Assembly: GCA_963762615.1 (NCBI GenBank)
Contig: CAVXLG010000012.1
Coordinates: forward strand, 310,001 to 374,000
Source: PALSA-505 sp963762615
Lineage (GTDB): Bacteria; Actinomycetota; Actinomycetes; Streptosporangiales; Streptosporangiaceae
Length of the DNA: 64,000 nucleotides
Direction: 5' to 3'
Shown here: positions 53,319 through 60,675 of the stretch, one piece after another
Position numbering within the stretch: the first letter of the stretch is position 1
How the letters are laid out: each line of letters begins with the position of its first letter
Translations under genes and position numbers: made by a program
The notes under the pieces: model-generated
Seen by the model: only the letters and a program-made list of their open reading frames with translations
Databases searched by the model: none
Told to the model about the DNA's origin: nothing

Positions 53319-54160
53319 ATGTCAGGAAAGGCAGGCGGCTGCTCGCGGCTGCCTTCGTGCCCGCCGCGGTCGCGGCGGCCGTGCTGGCGGGCTCGGGCGT
53401 GGCGGGCGCCAGCACCGGCCCCCGGTACGCCAGCGCCGAGCAGGTCGGCTACGCGGTCACCGCCGCCCAGTTCAACGCCGTCACCGCGGTGGTTTACCTG
53501 CGCAACCCCGCGCAGTACGCCGGCGAGGTCAGTCGGTACAGCCAAACCGTGCAGCTGTGGTCGTCCGGGTTGGTGCTCGTCACCGGCCTTTCGGCCAGCA
53601 CGTCCGGCTCCAGGTACACCCCGTACGCGAAGATCTACGACGCCGCCAGCCACCAGCTGCTCGCGTCGGACCCCGACCCATCGTGGTGCGACGCTGCGGG
53701 CAACTGCGGCTCCGCCATCGGCAGCTTCCCGGCCGGCGACACAGTGCGGTTCAGCCTAGGCTTTGTCCCGAAGGGCGGCTTCCTGAACTTCTTGGCGGGC
53801 GACGCCGACGGGAGGTCTTTCACGGCGTACGACACGCTCGGCTCCGGCCTGTCGTTCACCCAGGCCAGGGTGGGTACCGAGTTCGGCTCCGACCCGTGGA
53901 CCGCCCCATCGTCGTACACCCATCCGGCAGCCTGGACCAAGATCGCCGCCTACACCGGCGTGCTGCTGCAGACCTACAACCGGAAGATCTCGACGCTGGC
54001 CTCCTGGTTCGTCCATCACAAGGTGTTCATGGCGGCGGTCACCGGATCGCTGATCGACGTGCAGGCCGCGCCGACCGACCTGACCGCCGGCGGCGGGTCG
54101 TTCCAGGACTGGCTCGCGCCCGCCGGCGTGAACGGGCCCGCGCAGCCCCCGCGAGGCTGA
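53319..54160 (+). pseudogene. Secreted hypothetical protein with one-base frameshift near the start
   Basis: ATG 53319 with GGAGG at 53309-53313 gives MSGK; then one base appears lost around 53327-53331 and the frame continues GRRLLAAAFVPAAVAAAVLAGSGVAGA, a clear signal peptide tail. The mature part of about 250 residues (GYAVTAAQFNAVTAVVYLRNPAQY...YAKIYDAASHQLLASDPDP...FVPKGGFLNFLAGDADGRSFT) is well formed. No domain recognised; similar to extracellular G1-like or lectin-type sandwich proteins only in general composition. Its degenerate paralogue is at 35.7 kb. Confidence 0.7.
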
Positions 54161-54527
54161 GCCAACGGCCGCCCGGCGGGGCACCGGCAGCATGCACCCG
54201 CAGAGGCAGCATTGGCCAATTATATCCATGCCCGCGCCATTAACTGTACGTCAATTCACGACCGGGAAAGCGCGCCCTAATACCCGGAAAAATTGCGACT
54301 TGTAAGAGAGGAAGATACTCTCTGGGATGGCGCGCGCGCAATGCTGCGCGCAAAGTGGCTGGGTCGCATATCAGCAGGTCAGAGCAGGGAAGCAGGCAGC
54401 CAGAAATGGTCAGGGAAGTTTGTTAACGCCATTGTTAACGGGGATGATTCCGGGTATTCTTGGAAATGCAGGGCCCCGGCGGTGCCAGTAACACCCCGGG
54501 GCGTGGCACCAGGAGTTGGAGCTCCCG
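54161..54527. other. AT-richer intergenic region with GTTAAC pair
   Basis: No gene. GTTAACG occurs twice (54422-54428 and 54434-54440), a possible repressor-binding direct repeat upstream of the small zinc-finger-like ORF. Confidence 0.45.
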
Positions 54528-54758
54528 ATGCGGGATTCATTCTCTCACGCCGACGCGATGAGCGCCGAGGCGTGGCAGCACCTCGAGCGGCTGGCCCGCG
54601 AGGCCGGCCTAGGCGACGCCGAGATGGCCGGGCTGGCGATCGGCTGCCCCTGGCACGGCAACGCCTCGATGGACTTCGACGAGGACGGCGTGTTCTGCCA
54701 CTGCTCGGGCAGCTCACAGAGCGGTGGGAGCAGGCGCTTGACGCGCGGGCCGTCCTAA
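54528..54758 (+). CDS. Small CHC2-like zinc-finger ORF, probably truncated
   Basis: A 76-residue ORF: helical start (SFSHADAMSAEAWQHLERLAREAGLGD), then IGCPWHGNASMDFDEDGVFCHCSG. The CPxHx...FxCHC spacing resembles the zinc motif of prophage primase/helicase N-termini (CHC2-like). The last ~15 residues look like read-out sequence. GGAG precedes the ATG. It lies 160 bp from the right tRNA-Pro fragment, so it may be the stump of an element replication gene. Confidence 0.45.
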   Translation: MRDSFSHADAMSAEAWQHLERLAREAGLGDAEMAGLAIGCPWHGNASMDFDEDGVFCHCSGSSQSGGSRRLTRGPS

Positions 54759-54918
54759 CGGATGGTTCACCCGTGGGAGTTCTTGACGCTGCGCTACGAA
54801 ACCGTCACACGGAAACCCGCGGGACCAAGATTTTCTCCCAGGATTCTCCCGGGCTTGACATAAGGAAGGTGATACCGCTGCGATCCAGACCCGGAAAGGG
54901 CGCGTGACCTGGTAAAAC

Positions 54919-54965
54919 TCTGGTCGGGGTGGCCGGATTTGAACCGGCGGCCTCTTCGTCCCGAA
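54919..54965 (-). repeat. tRNA-Pro(CGG) 3'-half fragment, right copy of 47-bp direct repeat
   Basis: Same sequence as 35588-35634 except one base (the T arm here is fully paired). Encodes anticodon CGG onward to the ACCA end but has no 5' half. The remaining 54966-55233 holds no gene. Confidence 0.8.
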
Positions 54966-55233
54966 GCCAAGTCGTGGGGCCGTCACCCTGGGGCAAGGAC
55001 CCAGGCGGCCTGCTCGTACTGTCCACCTACGTCCGCTGACGTATCTCGGTGTTCACCGCGATTGTTACTCAGTTGGTTACTCACCCTCTCGATGATCTCT
55101 TCCTTATCAGGTTTGTTTCTGCGCTTTCGTGACCTGCTAGACCGCAGGTCAAGACAGTTTCGTATGGCCCGTGAGTGACCGCCCGCGACCTTTCAGAACC
55201 GCCTGTTCTGGCAGGGGTGTGGCACGGCCGGTC

Positions 55234-55563
55234 TCAATCGTCTTCCGGTCCGGGTGTGATCTCGGTCTGGTCGGCGGCGAATAGGTCGAGGAACGGGCCG
55301 ACCCGGAGTCCTTCCTGGGCGGTATGCCGGAACAGGCTTTCCCGGTTCACGGTGTATACCACGCGCCGCCCGGTGCGGGTGCGGGTGAGATATCCCGCGG
55401 CCTCCAGGTCGGCCACGATGGCCTGCACGGAGCGCTCGGTCAGGCCGACGACCGGGCTGATGTCCCGGATGCGGGCTTTGGGGCTGCGGGCGATCTCCAC
55501 CAGCACGTGCCCGTGCCCGGTCAGCAGCGTCCAGGTGCCGCCGCTCTGGTCAGGGACGCTCAT
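55234..55563 (-). CDS. Winged-helix transcriptional regulator
   Basis: A 109-residue MarR/ArsR-like DNA-binding protein: WTLLTGHGHVLVEIARSPKARIRDISPVVGLTERSVQAIVADLEAAGYLTRTRTGRRVVY is a complete winged helix with a basic wing. The C-terminal tail is acidic. ATG 55563 has no SD, but TACAAT lies 7 nt upstream of it on the minus strand, suggesting a leaderless transcript. A direct repeat CTCGCGG-N7-CTCGCGG just beyond could be its operator. Confidence 0.85.
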   Translation of the reverse strand: MSVPDQSGGTWTLLTGHGHVLVEIARSPKARIRDISPVVGLTERSVQAIVADLEAAGYLTRTRTGRRVVYTVNRESLFRHTAQEGLRVGPFLDLFAADQTEITPGPEDD

Positions 55564-55816
55564 GCCCACTGATTGTACAACCCGCGAGAGGGTTGCCGCG
55601 AGACAAGACACGCGAAATTTTTCTCGCGTTCATATTGACGGCACTGCCCGGAGGGCTCATCCTGGTAGCGCCTGACCGGGTCCGGCTTGCTGCCGAAGAG
55701 GGCGGCGATGACCAGCACCCCGGGCCCGGAGAGGCAAGCCGTCTCGTGCCAGCCATCCGCCGCAGGCGCAGCGGGCCTCAGCAGCAGCCGGGCCCGCGTC
55801 CACAGGAGGTGCGCAG

Positions 55817-56266
55817 ATGCCTGACGACAGGTTCCCGGTTGAGGTGGCCGCGGGCGTGCCGGTGCTGGCCGCGCCCGAGGAGATCGACATCACGAACGCC
55901 GAGGCGCTGCGGTCGGCTCTGCTCAACGCAGCCACCAACGGGCACCGCGCGCTCGTGGTCGACATGACCCGGACCCGGTTCTGCGATTCGTCCGGGCTTC
56001 ATGCCCTGGCCGCCGCGCACCAGGGAGCCGAAACCCAGGGCCGTCAAGTGCTGCTGGTCATTCCCGGCACCGCCGTCCTCCGGGTTTTCGCACTCATCGG
56101 CATGGACCGCGTGATCCCCAACTTCACCAGCCTGGCCGACGCCCTGACGTGTGCGGACCGCTGCGACGACCAGCCCGGACCCGCATACGAGCCGATCACA
56201 CACCCGGGACACGCGCAGGCCACGGGCGGAGCAGCGCCAGCACCATGCGGAGCACCTGACCGGTGA
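55817..56266 (+). CDS. STAS domain anti-sigma factor antagonist
   Basis: A 149-residue protein with an N-terminal STAS domain: VPVLAAPEEIDITNAEALRSALL, ALVVDMTRTRFCDSSGLHALAAAH, with the phosphorylatable Ser of the DSSGL motif intact. Such antagonists release sigma factors (SigB/SigF type) by binding anti-sigma kinases. The C-terminal ~40 residues are a disordered Pro/Ala tail. ATG 55817 with CAGGAGGT upstream. No partner kinase or sigma gene is next to it. Confidence 0.93.
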   Translation: MPDDRFPVEVAAGVPVLAAPEEIDITNAEALRSALLNAATNGHRALVVDMTRTRFCDSSGLHALAAAHQGAETQGRQVLLVIPGTAVLRVFALIGMDRVIPNFTSLADALTCADRCDDQPGPAYEPITHPGHAQATGGAAPAPCGAPDR

Positions 56267-56271
56267 GCCTG

Positions 56272-56399
56272 CTGATCCGTAGACTGAATCGCGAGTCCTG
56301 GCGACCTGGGCATATGCCGACTGACTCGGCGCGAGGACGCTCGCTGGTGCGCATCATTGACCTGTATTAAGCAGTGTTGTCCGGCCAAAATCCGGCCAG
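56272..56399. repeat. Dispersed 128-bp repeat, copy B
   Basis: Second copy of 28780-28907, starting just past the STAS gene and ending just before the integrase remnant. Minus-strand translation (QVNDAHQRASSRRVSRHMPRSPGLAIQSTDQ overall pattern) is uninterrupted here but has a stop in copy A. Confidence 0.85.
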
Positions 56400-56459
56400 G
56401 ACACTACCTGCCGCTTGCGCCGGACGCGGTGCCGCGCAGCGGTGCCGCCTTGATCTATA

Positions 56460-56741
56460 TATGGGTCGCGATGCTATCCGCCAGGCCTTCGACCGGCCCG
56501 CCGTAAGGCCGGGATGCCGGGCTTTCGGTTGTTGCGCCATACCGGTCAGACCCTCGCGGCGGCCACCGGCGCCACTATCAAGGACCTGATGCGCCGTCTC
56601 GGGCACGCATCCCCGGCCGCGTCTTATCGCTACCTGCACGCCGTCGATGGCCGGGACGCCGAGATAGCCTCCGCGCTCTCTGTTCTGGCCAAGCACGGCG
56701 ACGCGGCGAAGCTGCCCCGGACCATCGTGGTCACGCATTGA
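56460..56741 (+). pseudogene. Tyrosine integrase C-terminal remnant
   Basis: The plus strand reads GRDAIRQAFDR, then in another frame MPGFRLLRHTGQTLAAATGATIKDLMRRLGHASPAASYRYLHAVDGRDAEIA. This is the C-terminal catalytic part of an actinomycete phage-type integrase: RHTG box, LGHAS and the nucleophile Tyr region (YLHA). HD before LRHTG is deleted and a frameshift separates the pieces. N-terminal domains are absent. Confidence 0.8.
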
Positions 56742-56884
56742 TGACGGCTCTTGCTGCACGGTCGGCTGTTCGATATCCGCTGGCGTGCGCGTGGCCCGCT
56801 TCTTACACTCTGCCCGGTGATCATCTTGCCGGTCTGGGTTGATGACTGGGTCTATGAATGTTGGGATGCCGGTAAGGAACTTTG

Positions 56885-57697
56885 TCACCCGGGGCAAACG
56901 AGCGTGATCGTGCTGTCAGACGGGGAAACAGCTGGGCCGGAGAAGGCGCGGGTAACGGCGGCGGTGCGGCTGGAGACGCACAGCTTCTCGTAGATGTTTT
57001 CCAGGTGGGTGCGCACGGTTGCCTCGGAGATGCCGAGCCGCCGGGCGATCTGGGTGTTGGTGTGCCCGGCCGCCACTAGGTGCAGCAGCCCGTTCTGCCG
57101 GGGGGTGAGCCGGGGGACGGGGTGGCGGCGCTGCTCGGCGTCCAGGTAGGCCCGGTACAGGTGCGGGCGCAACAGCGTGAGCACTGCCCGGTCACGCTCG
57201 GAGAAGTCCGGCCCAGGCCCGCGGTCCAAGTACAGCCGCAGGTGCCGCCCGGGCCCGGCGGTTCGCGGTGGCGGTTCGGGCAGGCACAGCATGAGATAGT
57301 GCTCCAGCCCCACCGCACGGCAGTAATCGGTGTACATGCCGATGGAATGCCATTGCCGGGCCGAGTAGAAGTCCGAGTTCTTGATGATGCTGCCCAGGTC
57401 GCCGGTGCGGCTGGGGTAGCTGCAGAACCGGTCATCCCAATAATGCTGCCAGTACGCCCGGTCCAGGTCCTCCCAGTCGTACGTGTCGGCGTCCGGGAAG
57501 AGTTGCGCGAACCAGTCCGCTTGTCGGCCGCTGTCGAAGCCGATGAAAACCACTCGATCGCAGCGGATCTGGCTCATCAGGTCGGCCAGCAGAGACAGCG
57601 GCAGCCCTTCACCGTCCGGCAGGTCCGGGCGGTCCTCGCTGACGATGGCCGCCAGGGCGCGCAGGTCCTGGTCGCTGGCGGTCACTGGAGCTGTCAT
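56885..57697 (-). CDS. LuxR family transcriptional regulator
   Basis: A 270-residue regulator. The N-terminal ~180 residues look like a GAF/PAS-like sensing domain (LSLLADLMSQIRCDRVVFIGFDSG, HSIGMYTDYCRAVGLEHYLMLCLP); the C-terminus is a LuxR/GerE HTH (LTPRQNGLLHLVAAGHTNTQIARRLGISEATVRTHLENIYEKL). ATG 57697 with AGGAGGAG upstream. No receiver domain, so it is not a classical response regulator. Ligand and targets unknown; the divergent neighbour is a small membrane-anchored secreted protein. Confidence 0.92.
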   Translation of the reverse strand: MTAPVTASDQDLRALAAIVSEDRPDLPDGEGLPLSLLADLMSQIRCDRVVFIGFDSGRQADWFAQLFPDADTYDWEDLDRAYWQHYWDDRFCSYPSRTGDLGSIIKNSDFYSARQWHSIGMYTDYCRAVGLEHYLMLCLPEPPPRTAGPGRHLRLYLDRGPGPDFSERDRAVLTLLRPHLYRAYLDAEQRRHPVPRLTPRQNGLLHLVAAGHTNTQIARRLGISEATVRTHLENIYEKLCVSSRTAAVTRAFSGPAVSPSDSTITLVCPG

Positions 57698-57838
57698 GGC
57701 GGTCCCGCTCCTCCTATGGGTTTCACATTACGCCGGTAGCACCGGCGTGGGCATCGGTAGAACGTCCGATAGCGGACACCTCGCAGGCCCGCCCACAGTG
57801 GGACGTGACCAGTCACAGCACGAGCCGAGGAGATTGTC

Positions 57839-58252
57839 ATGAACCGCATCCCGCACATCCGCTATCTCGCTGCCGCCCTGGCCGGGCTGGCTGGCGCCCT
57901 GTTGGCGTTCGCCGTGGCCGCGCCCGCCGCACTCGCCTCAGGCCAGCCGCCGCCCCACATCGGCCAGCAGGTCAGGTTCCCGCCAGTCCACTCACCCGGC
58001 TGGAACAAGCACCCGCCGCTCCCGGCCCATGCCCACACCGTCATCGTCCACACCATCCCCGGCGGCGGCATGCCCGGCTGGCAGATCGCCCTGATCGCCC
58101 TCGGCGCCGCGCTGCTCGCCGCCACCGCCGCAGTGTTGGCGTTCCGGGCATGGACTATCCGCCGCAAGCCGGCCACCGGGGCCGTTGGCGCCACACGCGC
58201 CGACACCCCGCAGGCCCGCCCGCAGTGGGACCTGATGGAGCGCAGCAACTGA
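57839..58252 (+). CDS. Small exported protein with C-terminal TM anchor
   Basis: A 137-residue protein: signal peptide (YLAAALAGLAGALLAFAVAAPAALA), a His/Pro-rich mature segment (PPPHIGQQVRFPPVHSPGWNKHPPLPAHAH) and a TM helix (IALIALGAALLAATAAVLAF) with a basic cytoplasmic tail. His-rich content might bind metal; no domain recognised. ATG 57839 with CGAGGAGA upstream; 10 bp from the next gene. Confidence 0.7.
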   Translation: MNRIPHIRYLAAALAGLAGALLAFAVAAPAALASGQPPPHIGQQVRFPPVHSPGWNKHPPLPAHAHTVIVHTIPGGGMPGWQIALIALGAALLAATAAVLAFRAWTIRRKPATGAVGATRADTPQARPQWDLMERSN

Positions 58253-58262
58253 GGAGATCGTG

Positions 58263-58658
58263 ATGAACTGCATCCGCCACCCTGGCCGTCTCGCCGCGCA
58301 CTGGCCGTCAGTGATCAACGCCTTCGTGACGCGTACACGCCGGTGGGCGATCGGCGTAGCCACCGTGCCGCTGCTATTCGGTGTGCTCGGCAGCGCCCGG
58401 CCGGCCGTTTCGCCCGACAGCGGCCTGGCCGGCTGCACAGCACTGTCGGGTGCTCACCAGATCGCCGCCAGCGGCTACCCGAAGATCGGTGCCCAGTTCG
58501 CCGGCTCGCGATGGCCGGACCTGCGCTACAGCGGCATGGCCTACGTCGAGCTCGCCACCGGGCTGCTCCGTTCGGACGCCTACGGAGGCGAGACCGTCTG
58601 GTTCTACCAGCGGCTGGCCGCGGCCTGCGCCAAGCACGGGCGGGCTCTGGCCCCCTGA
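58263..58658 (+). CDS. Small exported protein
   Basis: A 131-residue protein with a hydrophobic export segment (WAIGVATVPLLFGVLGSARPA) and a Cys-containing mature part (GCTALSGAHQIAASGYPKIGAQF...AAACAKHG). GAGGAG is 6 nt from ATG 58263; a GTG at 58260 is adjacent. Probably co-transcribed with the upstream gene. Not recognised. Confidence 0.65.
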   Translation: MNCIRHPGRLAAHWPSVINAFVTRTRRWAIGVATVPLLFGVLGSARPAVSPDSGLAGCTALSGAHQIAASGYPKIGAQFAGSRWPDLRYSGMAYVELATGLLRSDAYGGETVWFYQRLAAACAKHGRALAP

Positions 58659-58895
58659 CCCGCAAATCCCGATGCTGTACGTCTTCCCTCATCGGCGCCG
58701 GCCCCTGCGGTGACGCCCGCCAGGTGGACAGCCCGCCTGACCGGGGCAATCGGGAACACCGTGTTGCGGGCAGTCGCGGCGCGCAGGCGAGGCGGTCACG
58801 CCGGACCTGACCTTGAAGGACGATGCCCAAGCGGCTACCGGGTCCGACGACATCGACGTACTGGATGACGGCCAGGTCGTCATCGCGGGAAGGTC
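58659..58895. other. Intergenic region
   Basis: No gene seen; leads into a tRNA-like 3' end at 58896-58923. The stretch 58924-59101 is also without a gene. Confidence 0.4.
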
Positions 58896-58923
58896 GGCAG
58901 TTCGATCCTGCCCCTGACCACCA
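58896..58923 (+). other. tRNA-like 3' end fragment with encoded CCA
   Basis: GGCAG-TTCGATC-CTGCC is a perfect T arm; it is followed by seven acceptor bases (CCTGACC), A and CCA. No matching 5' acceptor (GGTCAGG) or anticodon arm is found upstream, so this is a fragment, perhaps another attachment-site scar. Confidence 0.6.
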
Positions 58924-59101
58924 CCTTAGTATGATGCTAATAAGCCTCTGACCAGGGGGAACGTGAAACCCAGTGGTGTAGGGGCGTGGGACCCTTGAGT
59001 GACCGTCATTACCCGTCTGTGGCCGTTAGCGTCCGAGCGATGTTGCACGCGGAGTGCACGCGTACTGGCGGGCCGGTGCCCGTTTGCAGGCAGCGGTCTA
59101 T

Positions 59102-59701
59102 CTACTTGGCCGGGCTGGTGTCGCTGAGGGGACCGGTGTTGGCGGGGCGCCGCACCTTGGCCAGGGCGCGCTCGGTCAACTGCAGGGCAAGATCGATAGC
59201 ATCAAGTGTCGTGACGGGGCAGTTGACCTGGTACCCGTTGCGCGGCTGGACGTCCCGGAACTTGACGCGGTCAGCGACATCCGCTACGTCATCCCTGGTA
59301 AGCCGCAAGGTTAGACCGGCGTTCTTGGCACTGGCGTAGGCGACCGCGCCGTAGCGCCGGGGCCCGGCATCGTAGACGAGCAAATAGTCGGCGCGGCCGT
59401 CCTTGCTTGTCTTCGAGGTGCCAATTTCGACGTCGGTCCCGCCGAGCTCAAGTATCCGGTCAACGTAGGCCTCGACGCATGCGCCTGTGCTGGGGTCACG
59501 CGACCGGCCGAAGATGAAGGACCGGAGCATGGCGCGGTCCTCGAAGTCCGTCCCGTCGATCGCCTGGCCGCCTCCGGCGGCTAGCGGATCCTCCATGCGT
59601 GCCAGCGCTTTTGTGGCAGCGTGAGGCTGCCCGATCATTCCTGTCCGTGACTCGTAGTCAGCCAGTTCCTCGGGGGTGCCCTCGATGATTGTCACCTTCA
59701 C
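59102..59701 (-). CDS. Hypothetical protein
   Basis: A 199-residue soluble protein, not recognised: KVTIIEGTPEELADYESRTG, FIFGRSRDPSTGACVEAYVDRILELGG, YLLVYDAGPRRYGAVAYASAKNAGLTLRL, ending in a helical tail. The GTG start has GAGAGGGGGA at SD distance. A palindrome lies about 50-70 bp upstream, indicating regulated expression. Located between the tRNA fragment and the structured non-coding region, so it may belong to a mobile element. Confidence 0.65.
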   Translation of the reverse strand: MKVTIIEGTPEELADYESRTGMIGQPHAATKALARMEDPLAAGGGQAIDGTDFEDRAMLRSFIFGRSRDPSTGACVEAYVDRILELGGTDVEIGTSKTSKDGRADYLLVYDAGPRRYGAVAYASAKNAGLTLRLTRDDVADVADRVKFRDVQPRNGYQVNCPVTTLDAIDLALQLTERALAKVRRPANTGPLSDTSPAK

Positions 59702-59748
59702 CGTGAACGTCCCCCTCTCACGCGGACACAGCGGTCTCTTAGCATGAG

Positions 59749-59770
59749 TATACGATCACAAGCTTGTATA
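59749..59770. promoter_or_regulatory. Palindromic operator candidate
   Basis: A 10-bp perfect palindrome (ACAAGCTTGT, 59758-59767) lies between the matching arms TATAC (59749-59753) and GTATA (59766-59770). It overlaps a TATACT -10-like element of the minus-strand gene at 59102-59701, in a distinctly AT-rich patch. Confidence 0.6.
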
Positions 59771-59916
59771 AGCTAAAAATGCCGCTGCTCACTCGTGCGT
59801 GGCAGCGGCGGCCTGGTCGGCTTCGGCGGGCTGGCGTAGATAGCTCAAGCAGAAATGACCCTCGATTCTTCTCCGTCCGCCTCGATAGGCGCCGAGGTTG
59901 TGCCGGGCAAGATTAG

Positions 59917-59975
59917 AGGCAAGGGTGGCGCTTGCGCCATCGCGTCAGCGACGGGCCGTAGGCCCGCCCTTGCCT
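59917..59975 (+). ncRNA. Candidate structured RNA: perfect four-way junction
   Basis: Outer helix AGGCAAGGG (59917-59925) pairs with CCCTTGCCT (59967-59975). Inside lie three perfect hairpins that abut without an unpaired base: TGGCGC-tt-GCGCCA (59926-59939), TCGC-gtca-GCGA (59940-59951) and CGGGCC-gta-GGCCCG (59952-59966). All 25 pairs are Watson-Crick. Strand is not determined by symmetry; a single-stranded DNA fold is equally possible. Confidence 0.55.
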
Positions 59976-60040
59976 GTGATCTTTGCGCGGCGACAGGATG
60001 CCCGGCGCGAGGGGGACGGCCGTCCGGTCTTGCGGGTGTA

Positions 60041-60312
60041 GCCACCGGCCGATGGCGGCCTACCGGTCGTGGCGGGAGGCGGGCCAGTGGTCTTGCGGCA
60101 GCCGCCGCGCCCGTAGGGCTCCCGCCCGAAAGGGCGCGGTAACGCTGCCGCCCGGTGACCGCAGAGTGCCCGCCTCTCCGGCCGGTGACGGCGGGATGCC
60201 GCGCCGATTCGGCGTGCCGGTCGCCAGCAACCTGCGCTACCAGCAACGGACCCAGGCCATCCGGCTGGCGCCGTAGGCGCCCTTGAACCCGTAGAGAAAG
60301 TTCTCACAGGGC
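60041..60312. other. Further hairpins in the structured non-coding region
   Basis: Several local stems: ACCGG/CCGGT with nested CCG/CGG around 60044-60070; CGCCC-GAAA-GGGCG near 60123-60137 (GNRA-type loop); GGCGCC-gta-GGCGCC near 60267-60281; GAGAA-ag-TTCTC near 60294-60305. The stem plus GTA(G) loop recurs at several places. No gene is supported in 59771-60564. Confidence 0.45.
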
Positions 60313-60322
60313 AAGGTCGTGA

Positions 60323-60510
60323 GGCTAGGCACGAGACAGCAAGGGGATCGCCGCAGCACTCCGCAGCGCTTCGCCTCGGCAGCGAGGGCACCGAACCTAG
60401 ACAGCGCCGGACAGGCTAGGCACCCGGAAGCGACAGAGGCTAGACACTCCGGGGCACTCCGTGCGCCTCACCGTTGCGCCCCGCCGCAGGGCGCAGGGAC
60501 GGCTAGACAC
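60323..60510 (+). repeat. Five copies of a GGCTAGRCAC motif
   Basis: GGCTAGGCAC at 60323 and 60414, GGCTAGACAC at 60438 and 60501, and the variant ACCTAGACAG at 60395. Spacing is irregular (19, 24, 63 and 72 bp). The first lies in the loop of a TCGTG/CACGA hairpin. CTAG is rare in this genome type, which makes the clustering notable. Confidence 0.65.
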
Positions 60511-60564
60511 GGGCGGCGGAGCCCGCTCCCCGACGGAACCGGGCCTGCACTAAAAGGGAGACGA

Positions 60565-60594
60565 ATGTGGTCCAAGGGCACCAAGGTGCGGTGA
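60565..60594 (+). CDS. Possible 9-residue leader peptide
   Basis: ATG 60565 to TGA 60594 encodes MWSKGTKVR with AAGGGAG at good SD distance, directly after the structured region and 81 bp before the membrane-protein gene. Could be a regulatory leader; low confidence for so short an ORF. Confidence 0.3.
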   Translation: MWSKGTKVR

Positions 60595-60675
60595 TGGCGA
60601 GGCGACGGCGTCGGGCCGAGTGCGCGTTACGGTGGTCGTCCATCGTTCAGCCCACCCAGATCCGAGGAGGTTCCC

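Noticed and set aside
60323..60510. CRISPR array from the GGCTAGRCAC repeats
   Set aside because: Repeats are only 10 bp, spacing is irregular, and no cas genes are near.
59880..60560. RNase P RNA or tmRNA
   Set aside because: None of the conserved RNase P core motifs, tRNA-like ends or a tag-peptide reading frame is present.
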